Positions 18,674 through 26,156 of a stretch of DNA of 64,000 nucleotides are shown in pieces; the first letter of the stretch is position 1, and each line of letters opens with the position of its first letter. The notes beneath the pieces were generated by a model, which saw only the letters and a program-made list of their open reading frames with translations, was not told the DNA's origin and searched no databases. Both the position numbers and the translations under genes were made by a program. This stretch comes from Paenibacillus xylanexedens (GTDB lineage: Bacteria; Bacillota; Bacilli; Paenibacillales; Paenibacillaceae). The stretch is taken from NCBI RefSeq assembly GCF_007676705.1, contig NZ_VEBF01000005.1:248001-312000 (forward strand), given 5' to 3'.

Positions 18674-19129
18674 TTAGAGTCGTGCGAAGGTGATGTAATC
18701 GACTTGGACAGGCTCCGCCGATTCGATTCGAAGTGCCAGGTTAATCTGTCCCCGGTGATACTGCCCATGTAAGATGACTTGCGAGAGAATGTCCCGGATG
18801 GAAGTTCGGAACGGAACCCCGCTCTGGTTTGCATAGTCAATGATCTCATCCAATTTGAATTCCTCGAGCCCGTCCATATAGACGCGATATTGCTCGATGT
18901 TTTCTTCGAACATCTCCCGGATCGCCGTCAAGTCTTCTGTTTCTTCCCACAATGAATATTGCGCGCTACCCTTGCCTTGCAATCGGGACAGCCAGACGCG
19001 TTCCGCAACCGCAACATGTCGAACCAGCTTCAGAAGCTCCTTGTTCTCTGTCTTGGACTCCTCGAGCGCGTCTAAAATACGTTCGTTTGCCCAGTACAGA
19101 TGGTCCATCATGCGCTTGATCGTATTCAT
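18674..19129 (-). CDS. DinB family protein
   Basis: 151 residues of the DinB/YfiT four-helix bundle. The N-terminus IKRMMDHLYWANERILDALE and the metal-site His of HGQYHRGQINLAL near 125-130 are typical. Family members bind a divalent metal and include thiol-dependent transferases, but most DinB proteins have no proven function, so none is assigned. Apparently monocistronic, with its own terminator downstream and 88 nt from the next gene upstream. Confidence 0.85.
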   Translation of the reverse strand: MNTIKRMMDHLYWANERILDALEESKTENKELLKLVRHVAVAERVWLSRLQGKGSAQYSLWEETEDLTAIREMFEENIEQYRVYMDGLEEFKLDEIIDYANQSGVPFRTSIRDILSQVILHGQYHRGQINLALRIESAEPVQVDYITFARL

Positions 19130-19216
19130 TTCACTTTCCCCCTTATCGTCTCACTGTCACTACACGACTTGTCATCATGCTCCGATAGACTTTAGAGTTT
19201 GAAGCCACAGTTTCCG

Positions 19217-20311
19217 TCATTTGAACTCGGAATAAGGAATAATAAACTCTGGCATTCCCTCAGCGAAGGAAGTATATTCATATTCCGTGAAATAGATAAC
19301 GATACCTTCATGGGTTAGGTAATAATCTCGATCAGCTTCGATCGTCTTAAATGGAGTGGACAACTCCAATCCGCGATGATTGATGTGATCTGTGATTTGG
19401 CTGTTAATGATAGAGACATAATCGGTGTTACCTGCCGCTTCCTTTAACGCAATCTGATCACCTGTTACGAGATCGAACGTGTAAGGAACCCTCGTCGTAA
19501 TTCCGTGCGCTCCCCCCATATAAAGATCATAATCCACATATAGGCTCAATTTTCCATTCTCGTTATACATGACTGTAAATCTGCCATCGAGGCTCGGTTG
19601 CCGAATTTCAGCCTTTGGATTTTTGATTAGTAATTGATTATTCGTTTTTACGATTGTATCCATTTCCTTCGACCCGGCCGCAATGTGCTTGTCGGTCTCC
19701 TGCTTCAAAAAGGCGTTGATCTTATCCTGTACTTTCTCTCTTGCATAGCCTTTAATTACCGGATAGTAGACGAGCAATGATTTGCCATCTCCGTCGGCAC
19801 CGATCTCTTCCGCTTGAACCTGCAAGTCGTTTTCCTTAATCGATTGAATACCGACCTGCTTTGTACTATTCTGATATGAAATTACATAGCCCATCCGCTC
19901 CAGTAGGAAGCGAAGTGGCAAATAAGTTGTATTGTTCTGGAGAATGACTTGAGGTCCAAAGACCGGTTGTCCGTTCAAATGAATAGTATTGTTAGAGAGA
20001 TTAATTTTAAGCGATCGTCCATTTCCCGACACTTCAACGAGTTGATTAGTCTTATTGAAATTGGTGGTTAACCCCAGGGCTGTATTTAGGTTTCTAAGAG
20101 CAATATAGGTCGATCCGTTTTTATTAATCGTACCAATGCTTGATTTCTTTCCTTCAATACTGAACGGTTGTGCGGTAACTTTATATTTGGAAACGGAAGC
20201 AGCAGCGGCTACCGGATGGCCTTCGGATATGAAGTATGCCATGGGCGATGCCAGTAATGCTGTCATAATTGCACTTATAATTAACTTATTTTTCTTCTTG
20301 TTTCTATACAT
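19217..20311 (-). CDS. Secreted stalk-domain protein with RsiV-like (DUF4163/DUF3298) C-terminus
   Basis: 364 residues. A signal peptide or N-terminal anchor (about 8-37) is followed by a copper-amine-oxidase-N-like stalk domain (about 45-150; NGSTYIALRNLNTALGL, LPLRFLLERMGY) and a C-terminal half (about 160-364) resembling DUF4163 plus DUF3298, as in RsiV and PdaC (YMGGAHGITTRVPYTFDL, FAEGMPEFIIPYSEF). The second half in known proteins binds lysozyme or modifies wall glycan, but here it is fused to an exported stalk, so an extracellular wall-associated role is more likely than anti-sigma activity. No catalytic residues are claimed. Start preceded by AGAAAGGATG. Confidence 0.8.
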   Translation of the reverse strand: MYRNKKKNKLIISAIMTALLASPMAYFISEGHPVAAAASVSKYKVTAQPFSIEGKKSSIGTINKNGSTYIALRNLNTALGLTTNFNKTNQLVEVSGNGRSLKINLSNNTIHLNGQPVFGPQVILQNNTTYLPLRFLLERMGYVISYQNSTKQVGIQSIKENDLQVQAEEIGADGDGKSLLVYYPVIKGYAREKVQDKINAFLKQETDKHIAAGSKEMDTIVKTNNQLLIKNPKAEIRQPSLDGRFTVMYNENGKLSLYVDYDLYMGGAHGITTRVPYTFDLVTGDQIALKEAAGNTDYVSIINSQITDHINHRGLELSTPFKTIEADRDYYLTHEGIVIYFTEYEYTSFAEGMPEFIIPYSEFK

Positions 20312-20474
20312 TTTTTTCTTACATCCTTTCTGGATCCAAGTTCATTACCTTCTAGCTTCTTAAACGCAGTTTTTAACCAAAAGGTTTCAAATCAACATGG
20401 GACTTGATTGTCAGTACTGTGATATTCTTAATGTTACGAGAAAGAACAATGAAACTGCAGGAGGTTAGACATCC

Positions 20475-20951
20475 ATGAAATCCAAACGAGCAGTAATCGA
20501 TCGAAGAAACGCCGAGCGTCGGGTTCGCCGGGAACAGAAAAGCAATCCACCCGGTCCTTTCTTCAAGCTGTTCGACTGGATGTGGAAGAGTATATTTATC
20601 TTGTTCCTGTCATCTCTTTCTGTCGTTGCCTTCTGCCATTGGTTTTTGCGCACGGGTTCTGGTCCGGGAGGATCAAATCTCATCGCTTTCACTGCTGAAC
20701 GAATGGCTACTTTAATGCTTTTTATAATCCTGGCTACTGCCTGCATAGTCGGTATACGAGCTATGATTAAGTCTAAAGATAACTCTTCCAGCAGAGCTTC
20801 CAAACATCCGGACGGAAAACGTTTGATCATAATGAAAATTTTTGTTTTTCTGTTCTTTGTAATCGTTATGGTCATTTCAATCATTATCTGCTGGGCGCAG
20901 CTGAAAGCTTTATTGAAGATTGGAAAACTATTGTTATTGTCTATAGGTTGA
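20475..20951 (+). CDS. Small hypothetical membrane protein
   Basis: 158 residues. AGGAGG lies 10 nt before the ATG, a good initiation signal. The N-terminus is strongly basic (KSKRAVIDRRNAERRVRREQK), then three hydrophobic segments (about 38-58, 78-96 and 118-142) separated by a basic loop (KSKDNSSSRASKHPDGKR). I do not recognise the family. Preferred over an overlapping reverse-strand frame because it alone has a ribosome-binding site and membrane topology. Confidence 0.6.
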   Translation: MKSKRAVIDRRNAERRVRREQKSNPPGPFFKLFDWMWKSIFILFLSSLSVVAFCHWFLRTGSGPGGSNLIAFTAERMATLMLFIILATACIVGIRAMIKSKDNSSSRASKHPDGKRLIIMKIFVFLFFVIVMVISIIICWAQLKALLKIGKLLLLSIG

Positions 20952-20981
20952 TCGGGATGTCCCTTTATTTTAACAGGGTTA

Positions 20982-21848
20982 TCAGCGAATAAACAGTTTC
21001 ATCAAATTTATATAAATTGGGTTGATCATGAAGCCATTCGGGCTTAAGGAATATCTCTTACCTGTGTCCAACCGCCGTATATGTTCCACGTCCTCCTCAT
21101 TCAGTTCAAAGTCGAATATTTCGATATTCTCTTTAATCCGTTGAGGGTTCGTTGATTTGGGGATGACCATAATTCCGCGTTGCAGATGCCAGCGCAAAAT
21201 GACTTGCGCAACCGACTTCTGATGGCGAAGTGCAATTGCGGCCAGCTCCGGATGCTCCAGCAGCGCCTTGTTTCCCTGCCCCAACGGTCCCCAAGCTTCA
21301 TGTAAGATCCGATGCCGAAGCATATAATCATGTAATTCGTGTTGTGGGAATTCCGGATGGGTTTCGATCTGATTAACCATCGGCGAAATTCGGGAATTCT
21401 TCTTGAGATGCTCCAGATGCCGGATCTCGAAATTGGCTACACCTATGACTTTAATTCTACCTTCGTCGTATAATTCTTCCATCGCCTTCCAGGCGTTCAC
21501 GTAATGAGGACCGGCGAAATGAATCATATACATATCGAGATACGTTACGTTCAGCTTCCGGCAAGTCTGTTCGAACGCCTTTTTCGTCGCATGGTACCCG
21601 AGATCTGTCGTCCACGCTTTGGAGGTAATGAAGAATTCCTCCCGGGCAATGCCACTTTTCTGAATGACTCGGCCTAGCGCTGCCTCATTTCCGTAAATTT
21701 TGGCTGTGTCGAAATGGCGATAACCAATTCGAATAGCATATTCGACAGTCCTCTCGAAAGCTTCTCCGTCTTTGATTTTATATAGGCCGAACCCAAGTTG
21801 AGGAATGTCGACTCCATTTGCCGCTTCGACTGTCCGATTCAATCGCAA
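20982..21848 (-). CDS. Aldo/keto reductase
   Basis: 288 residues, NAD(P)H-dependent TIM-barrel reductase. The catalytic tetrad can be read as Asp and Tyr in HFDTAKIYGNE, Lys in ITSKAW and His in YLDMYMIHF; the cofactor segment VIPKSTNPQRIKENIEIFDF is near the end. Closest in layout to the AKR5 2,5-diketogluconate/methylglyoxal reductase group. The start is TTG after GGGAGGGG; a second TTG two codons on gives better spacing. It lies 23 nt after an ArsR-family gene, so the pair is probably one transcript under ArsR control. Substrate unknown. Confidence 0.9.
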   Translation of the reverse strand: MRLNRTVEAANGVDIPQLGFGLYKIKDGEAFERTVEYAIRIGYRHFDTAKIYGNEAALGRVIQKSGIAREEFFITSKAWTTDLGYHATKKAFEQTCRKLNVTYLDMYMIHFAGPHYVNAWKAMEELYDEGRIKVIGVANFEIRHLEHLKKNSRISPMVNQIETHPEFPQHELHDYMLRHRILHEAWGPLGQGNKALLEHPELAAIALRHQKSVAQVILRWHLQRGIMVIPKSTNPQRIKENIEIFDFELNEEDVEHIRRLDTGKRYSLSPNGFMINPIYINLMKLFIR

Positions 21849-21871
21849 CGCCCCTCCCTGTTTCCTAATCG

Positions 21872-22237
21872 TTATTCTGTTGCTTGTTCTTCACATTGCG
21901 CAAACACTTTCTCTATTTCGTCCACTAGATTTTTCAACAATTTCAGTTTGCTTCCAGAGTCCAGACTGTAATAGTTGAGAGTCCCTTCTTTACGCACACT
22001 TATAATCTGCGATTCTTTTAATATTTTCAGATGATGGGATACGGTCGGTCGGGATAGGTGTGTTTTCATTCTGATCTCGCCTACGCGCATGCCGGTTTTT
22101 TGCGGTCCTTGAATTAAGGCGATGAGGATGGCTTGCCGGGTCTCGTCTCCAATCGCGTTTAACACCTTCTGATTGTTCTTGAATTCGATAGCAATCGTAG
22201 CCGCGAGTTCCTGATCCAGGTAGATGTCCCCTTCCAT
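21872..22237 (-). CDS. ArsR family transcriptional regulator
   Basis: 121 residues with a winged helix-turn-helix (about 25-95): VLNAIGDETRQAILIAL, THLSRPTVSHHLKILKESQI and the wing KEGTLNYYSLD. The usual metal-binding CxC of SmtB/ArsR metal sensors is absent; the only Cys is near the end (FAQCEEQ), so this is probably a non-metal member. The ribosome-binding site is weak. It is upstream of the aldo/keto reductase with a 23-nt gap. Confidence 0.85.
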   Translation of the reverse strand: MEGDIYLDQELAATIAIEFKNNQKVLNAIGDETRQAILIALIQGPQKTGMRVGEIRMKTHLSRPTVSHHLKILKESQIISVRKEGTLNYYSLDSGSKLKLLKNLVDEIEKVFAQCEEQATE

Positions 22238-22362
22238 ATAATCGTTTAATTCTTGCAGTTACAGCCTATCACAATCTTGGATTCGGTTGCATATCGGGAA
22301 AGAAAATCGAGAACCAGTTTCTCCCATATGATATACAGCTATGTAAAACGACAAAAAAGGCC

Positions 22363-22378
22363 GCCAGTCATTACTGGC
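22363..22378 (-). terminator. Weak terminator after the HxlR gene
   Basis: GCCAGT-CATT-ACTGGC, six perfect pairs; on the minus strand it is followed by GGCC then six T residues. About 65 nt beyond the HxlR stop. Confidence 0.55.
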
Positions 22379-22442
22379 TAACCTGTTCATACGTCGCTAT
22401 TAACGGGGCTTTAATTGTTGTTTGCCCTCGTGTTTAAGGTGC

Positions 22443-22766
22443 TTACATATGCTGTAGACCCCAGTCTTGCAATTGCAACAAAATCGGGGAGAGACTATTT
22501 CCTTTATCCGTTAACGAGTATTCAACACGAGGTGGCATCTCAGCATAAGCAACGCGGTGTACTAACCCGCCTTCCTCAAGCTCACGCAATTGACGTGTTA
22601 GTGTACGATGCGTCACTGTGGAGAGCAATTTTTGCAATTCATTGAAGCGCACAGTATTTTTATTCAATAAGTGGTACAAAATCAGAATTTTCCACTTCCC
22701 GCCGATCGCATTAACTGCATATTCGACCGGACAAGGACTACAATTTTCCAGTGGTTCGAGCTTCAT
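22443..22766 (-). CDS. HxlR family transcriptional regulator
   Basis: 107 residues, single winged helix (about 14-100): CSPCPVEYAVNAIGGKWKI, ELQKLLSTVTHRTLTRQL and the wing YAEMPPRVEYSLTDKG. The N-terminal cysteines CSPC are placed as in thiol-sensing members (YodB, HypR), so electrophile or oxidant sensing is plausible. Start preceded by GGAGG. Divergent from the NmrA-like oxidoreductase, with a 17-bp palindrome between them. Confidence 0.9.
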   Translation of the reverse strand: MKLEPLENCSPCPVEYAVNAIGGKWKILILYHLLNKNTVRFNELQKLLSTVTHRTLTRQLRELEEGGLVHRVAYAEMPPRVEYSLTDKGNSLSPILLQLQDWGLQHM

Positions 22767-22791
22767 AAGTTTGCCTCCAAAAGTATCACGG

Positions 22792-22808
22792 GAGATACCT
22801 GGTATCTC
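22792..22808. promoter_or_regulatory. Palindromic operator, HxlR / oxidoreductase
   Basis: GAGATACC-T-GGTATCTC, a perfect 8-1-8 inverted repeat in the 143-bp divergent region, 25 bp upstream of the HxlR start. A second small inverted repeat GTTCA-ATAC-TGAAC lies at 22864-22877. The first is the likely HxlR site; which one is used is inference. Confidence 0.65.
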
Positions 22809-22909
22809 GAATGTGCGTACTTACATAAAGTTTGTGAGTTAGTTAATATAAATATAACATTTAGTTCAATACTGAACAAATGAAATTAACTATAAGGAGT
22901 TTTGTACAT

Positions 22910-23794
22910 ATGGAAACGATATTAGTATATGGAGCGTCAGGAGTACAAGGCGGAGCGGTAGCAAGATTGTTAACTTCCAAAGGAGTAGCGGTTCGCACCA
23001 TTACACGTCATGAGAAAAACGTAACGGCCTTGAAAGAACAAGGTATAGAGGCATTTGTTGGTGATCTGTCTGTACTAGAAACGCTCAATGATGTTAACAG
23101 CGGTGTCGATAAGGTCTTCTTGAACATGCCAATCGAGTATGACACAGTATTATTGAAGCAACAGATTACGAATGCTGTGGAAGCTGCCCGACAAGCGAAC
23201 GTGAAATTGATCGTTGTGAACTCGAACGGCTTTTTACCAGAACAGCCAACCGACACTCAAACATTGGATGTTAAACGCGAAATGATCGAGTATGTACGAC
23301 ATAGCGGTGTTCCAAATATACTGGTGAAACCCACACTCTATATGGAAAACTTCTTGATTCCGGGTCTCATCCATAATGGGATGCTTTTCTACCCAGTGCC
23401 AGCGGATAAACCGATCCCATGGATCAGCTCCGAGGATGCAGCACAATATCATGTTTATGCGTTAAACCATCCTGAGCTGGCAGGACAAGTGATACTGGCT
23501 CCGGGGCCTGAAGCACTCACCGGTGTAGAGCTGGGTGAACGTTTTACACAAGCATTGGGACAAAATGTGAATTTTCATACCCTGAACTATGATGATTTTG
23601 AAGCAGCGCTTACGCCAGTAATGGGAGCAAATCAAGCAGCTGGAATTGCGGGCTTCTATCGTTGGATCGGAGCCAATATTGATTCCTTGAACTATTATGA
23701 TGTGAATGATCGTGTCATTGTTCCAGATCTCCAATTGACTTCGCTGAAAGATTGGTTGCAACAACCGCATATAAAAACAATGTTTGGTTCTTAA
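22910..23794 (+). CDS. NmrA/YtfG-like NAD(P)H-binding oxidoreductase
   Basis: 294 residues from ATG at 22910, chosen because TAAGGAG precedes it at 10 nt; an earlier in-frame ATG at 22880 has no ribosome-binding site. An atypical SDR (NmrA-like) Rossmann fold: ILVYGASGVQGGAVARLL at the N-terminus, TRHEKN after the second strand, VVNSNGF in the middle. No YxxxK catalytic pair is evident, as in quinone-oxidoreductase or redox-sensor members. Family roles are NAD(P)H:quinone reduction or cofactor sensing. Its divergence from a Cys-containing HxlR suggests induction by reactive quinones or aldehydes. Confidence 0.87.
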   Translation: METILVYGASGVQGGAVARLLTSKGVAVRTITRHEKNVTALKEQGIEAFVGDLSVLETLNDVNSGVDKVFLNMPIEYDTVLLKQQITNAVEAARQANVKLIVVNSNGFLPEQPTDTQTLDVKREMIEYVRHSGVPNILVKPTLYMENFLIPGLIHNGMLFYPVPADKPIPWISSEDAAQYHVYALNHPELAGQVILAPGPEALTGVELGERFTQALGQNVNFHTLNYDDFEAALTPVMGANQAAGIAGFYRWIGANIDSLNYYDVNDRVIVPDLQLTSLKDWLQQPHIKTMFGS

Positions 23795-23831
23795 GCAACA
23801 TCACACTAGTGATAATAATGCTTTATTTTTC

Positions 23832-23858
23832 AGGGAATGTACGACTCGTACATTCCCT
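23832..23858 (+). terminator. Terminator after the NmrA-like gene
   Basis: AGGGAATGTACG-ACT-CGTACATTCCCT, 12 perfect pairs with a 3-nt loop, then CTTTCT. Lies between convergent genes and probably serves both; the minus side runs into GAAAAAT, so it is stronger for the plus-strand gene. Confidence 0.8.
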
Positions 23859-23919
23859 CTTTCTAATTAGGACTTGAACGCCAGATAGATGTCCTGTGTA
23901 ACTTAACCAGTCCACCTAC

Positions 23920-25098
23920 CTATTCAACAGTAACCATAGGGTTTTCAGTCCTACTGCTCATCCTTCTGAATAGAAGTAGGGCAAGAAGCAAAGCGATGCT
24001 TACAGCTCCAAAACCTAACCAATTTAAATACAAGACAGATGTACGACTGATGACAAGCCCGCCTAATCCAGAACCCAGTGCAAAACCAAATTGGATGAAC
24101 GACGTGTTTACACTAAGGGCAATGTCCGGATTACGAGGTGCCAGAGTAACCAGATATAGTTGCTGGGCCGGGGATATGCTCCACGTTGCTAACATAAAAA
24201 TCATTAAAACCAGGATTAAAACCATGAGATTAACTCCAGCTAGAGCGAACAAAAGAAGAGTTGCCCCTTGTAACAGAAGTCCGAGACAAATAGTAAACTT
24301 GGATCCCTTAGCATCTGCCAATTGTCCGCCAACTTTTGATCCGACGAAGCTGCAAATTCCCGCGAGAAACAGAACACCGCTGATCTCGGTCATGGTAAGA
24401 GAGGATGTAGCTTGCAAGAAAGGCGTAATGTAAGTGAACAGTGTAGAATAGCCGCCGATATACAATAAAGTAATAAGCAAGGCCGTCAGAATAGCTGGAT
24501 TTTTTAAAATGGAGAGCTGCATTCTGAGGGTGACCTTTTCTTCCTCTTTGATTGCCGGAACCTTTTTGTAGATGATAAGTAATGGAAGAATACTTATCAA
24601 TCCGATGAATACAAATAGAACTCTCCATCCAAACATCTCACTTAAAAATGTGCCCAATGGGACACCAAGCACTAGCGAACTGCTTAGTCCCATCAAGATG
24701 ATGCCAATGGCATTGCCCCTTCTTTCTTTTTTAACGAGTCTTGTCGATACGGCCATCGCTACTACGGTAGCCATGCCTCCGCTAGCTCCTTGAATAATTC
24801 GCACCCATAGTAATGTTTCGTAAGAAAGGTCTAAAAGCATAAGTCCGTTGCTGGCAATAAACACACTGAGGGTGGACAACAGTAATTTCTTGCGATCCAT
24901 ATTTATTGTAAATGCAATGAGAATTGGAGCGATAATGGCTGCCGCCAGAGCGAATACAGTCACTAGTAAACCAACATCTGAAGTAGATACGCTCAAGTCT
25001 GCGGCGATCATTTCAATGACACCTGTAATAATGTATTCAATGGTTCCAATCAGAAAAACAGCCAATGCGAGGACATAGATGATCCATTTATTTTTCAA
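23920..25098 (-). CDS. MFS transporter, DHA1 family
   Basis: 392 residues with 12 predicted membrane segments. Family features include the TM1 start IYVLALAVFLIGTIEYIITG, the loop-2 motif FTINMDRKKLLL and the antiporter motif C region GLSSSLVLGVPLGTFLSEMFGWR in segment 5. Proton-coupled export of small molecules is the usual role of this YdhP/AraJ-like branch. It follows a MerR-family gene after 24 nt, so it is probably the induced efflux partner. Confidence 0.9.
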   Translation of the reverse strand: MKNKWIIYVLALAVFLIGTIEYIITGVIEMIAADLSVSTSDVGLLVTVFALAAAIIAPILIAFTINMDRKKLLLSTLSVFIASNGLMLLDLSYETLLWVRIIQGASGGMATVVAMAVSTRLVKKERRGNAIGIILMGLSSSLVLGVPLGTFLSEMFGWRVLFVFIGLISILPLLIIYKKVPAIKEEEKVTLRMQLSILKNPAILTALLITLLYIGGYSTLFTYITPFLQATSSLTMTEISGVLFLAGICSFVGSKVGGQLADAKGSKFTICLGLLLQGATLLLFALAGVNLMVLILVLMIFMLATWSISPAQQLYLVTLAPRNPDIALSVNTSFIQFGFALGSGLGGLVISRTSVLYLNWLGFGAVSIALLLALLLFRRMSSRTENPMVTVE

Positions 25099-25122
25099 TT
25101 TACTCCACTCCGTCTTCTTCAG

Positions 25123-25941
25123 TTATCTATTTAGTATTGGGATTTGTATTTCTATGAATTGTGCATCTTGTTCTTGAGTTAAGGGTAGATATAATTCCCT
25201 GCCAGCTTCGTTCTCCTTGATCTGATAATTATTTTTCTCAATCCATGTCGCTAGATGAACACAGGATTTGCAGGCAAAGGTAGCATTGGAACGGTAAGCT
25301 ATGGTGGCCATCATGGGCTCAGCAGGAAGAGTCCGCAGTTGAAATGGTTCGGGAGGTGATCGTAGCTCACAGGTTAAGAAGTAACCAATTTCAAACTCGA
25401 ACTCCTCCTCTTGACCGGCAATTTCTTTCCACAAAACAACCTGTGGACCTTGAATCAATTGGCGAATTTCCTTTGTTAATGACTGATCAAACTGACGAAA
25501 TAAATACGGGATATCTTCCTCTTTCCCACAGCCCACCTGAAAAAGAAACTGCTGAGCACCTTCCGATTTGATTCGGATCTCTTGCCCTGTTTCGACTTGC
25601 CCCTCTTCCTCTATAAGCTGTATGCGCTTCTCAATCCGGATAAGTTTGGCTTGTTCCGTATCGATAATCTGCTGGATTTCGCTTCTTTTCAGCTTAAACA
25701 TGCCTTGAATATTCTCTAATGTAATATCTTCCTGTAGAAGCTGTGTGATCTGTGGCAATGTAAACCCCAACTCTTTATAAATAAAAATTCGGTTGAGCTC
25801 CAGAAGCTGATCTGCTGAATAGTAACGGTAGTTCGTATCGGAATCCACCATTTTCGGCTTAAGTATGCCGATCTGGTCATAATAACGCAGTGTTTTTAAT
25901 GAGACCCTACTTAGCCTGGAAAACGCACTGATTTTGAACAA
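25123..25941 (-). CDS. MerR family regulator with effector-binding domain
   Basis: 272 residues from a TTG start preceded by GGAGATGAG. The N-terminal MerR domain (about 1-75) shows ISAFSRLSRVSLKTLRYYDQ and YYSADQLLELNRIFIYKELG; a coiled-coil dimer helix follows (about 80-120), then a GyrI/BmrR-type effector-binding domain (about 130-272). This is the design of multidrug sensors such as BmrR and BltR, which activate efflux genes by untwisting a long-spacer promoter. The downstream MFS gene and the 20-bp-spacer promoter upstream agree with that. Confidence 0.92.
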   Translation of the reverse strand: MFKISAFSRLSRVSLKTLRYYDQIGILKPKMVDSDTNYRYYSADQLLELNRIFIYKELGFTLPQITQLLQEDITLENIQGMFKLKRSEIQQIIDTEQAKLIRIEKRIQLIEEEGQVETGQEIRIKSEGAQQFLFQVGCGKEEDIPYLFRQFDQSLTKEIRQLIQGPQVVLWKEIAGQEEEFEFEIGYFLTCELRSPPEPFQLRTLPAEPMMATIAYRSNATFACKSCVHLATWIEKNNYQIKENEAGRELYLPLTQEQDAQFIEIQIPILNR

Positions 25942-25972
25942 AAGCTCATCTCCAATCTATTAACATAATTCG

Positions 25973-26004
25973 AGTATACAGTTTCCCGTGCAGGGGAGAG
26001 TCAA
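25973..26004 (-). promoter_or_regulatory. Long-spacer MerR-type promoter
   Basis: Minus strand: TTGACT (26004-25999), 20 bp, TATACT (25978-25973). The spacer contains a dyad (CTCCCC-TGCA-CGGGAAAC). A spacer of 19-20 bp with a central dyad is the hallmark of MerR-activated promoters; here it would drive the regulator and MFS genes together. Confidence 0.75.
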
Positions 26005-26129
26005 GGGCGTGCATGCTTCTCATTCGTATAGCTAAATCAACTACCTTCCTTGTCATCACTCTATGTTGATGTTATAGGTAAGTCAAAGAAGCGTTTCTGA
26101 ATGAAACGTTCATTTTTTTGAACAAAAAA

Positions 26130-26148
26130 ATGCCACTTATCGTGGCAT
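26130..26148 (-). terminator. Terminator after the double GH43 gene
   Basis: ATGCCAC-N5-GTGGCAT, seven perfect pairs, followed on the minus strand by seven T residues; 9 nt after the stop codon. Confidence 0.85.
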
Positions 26149-26156
26149 CCTTGAAG

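Noticed and set aside
20465..20884. Reverse-strand open frame of 139 codons
   Set aside because: Overlaps the membrane-protein gene at 20475-20951, which has AGGAGG and transmembrane segments; the reverse frame has no ribosome-binding site and a basic, low-complexity product.
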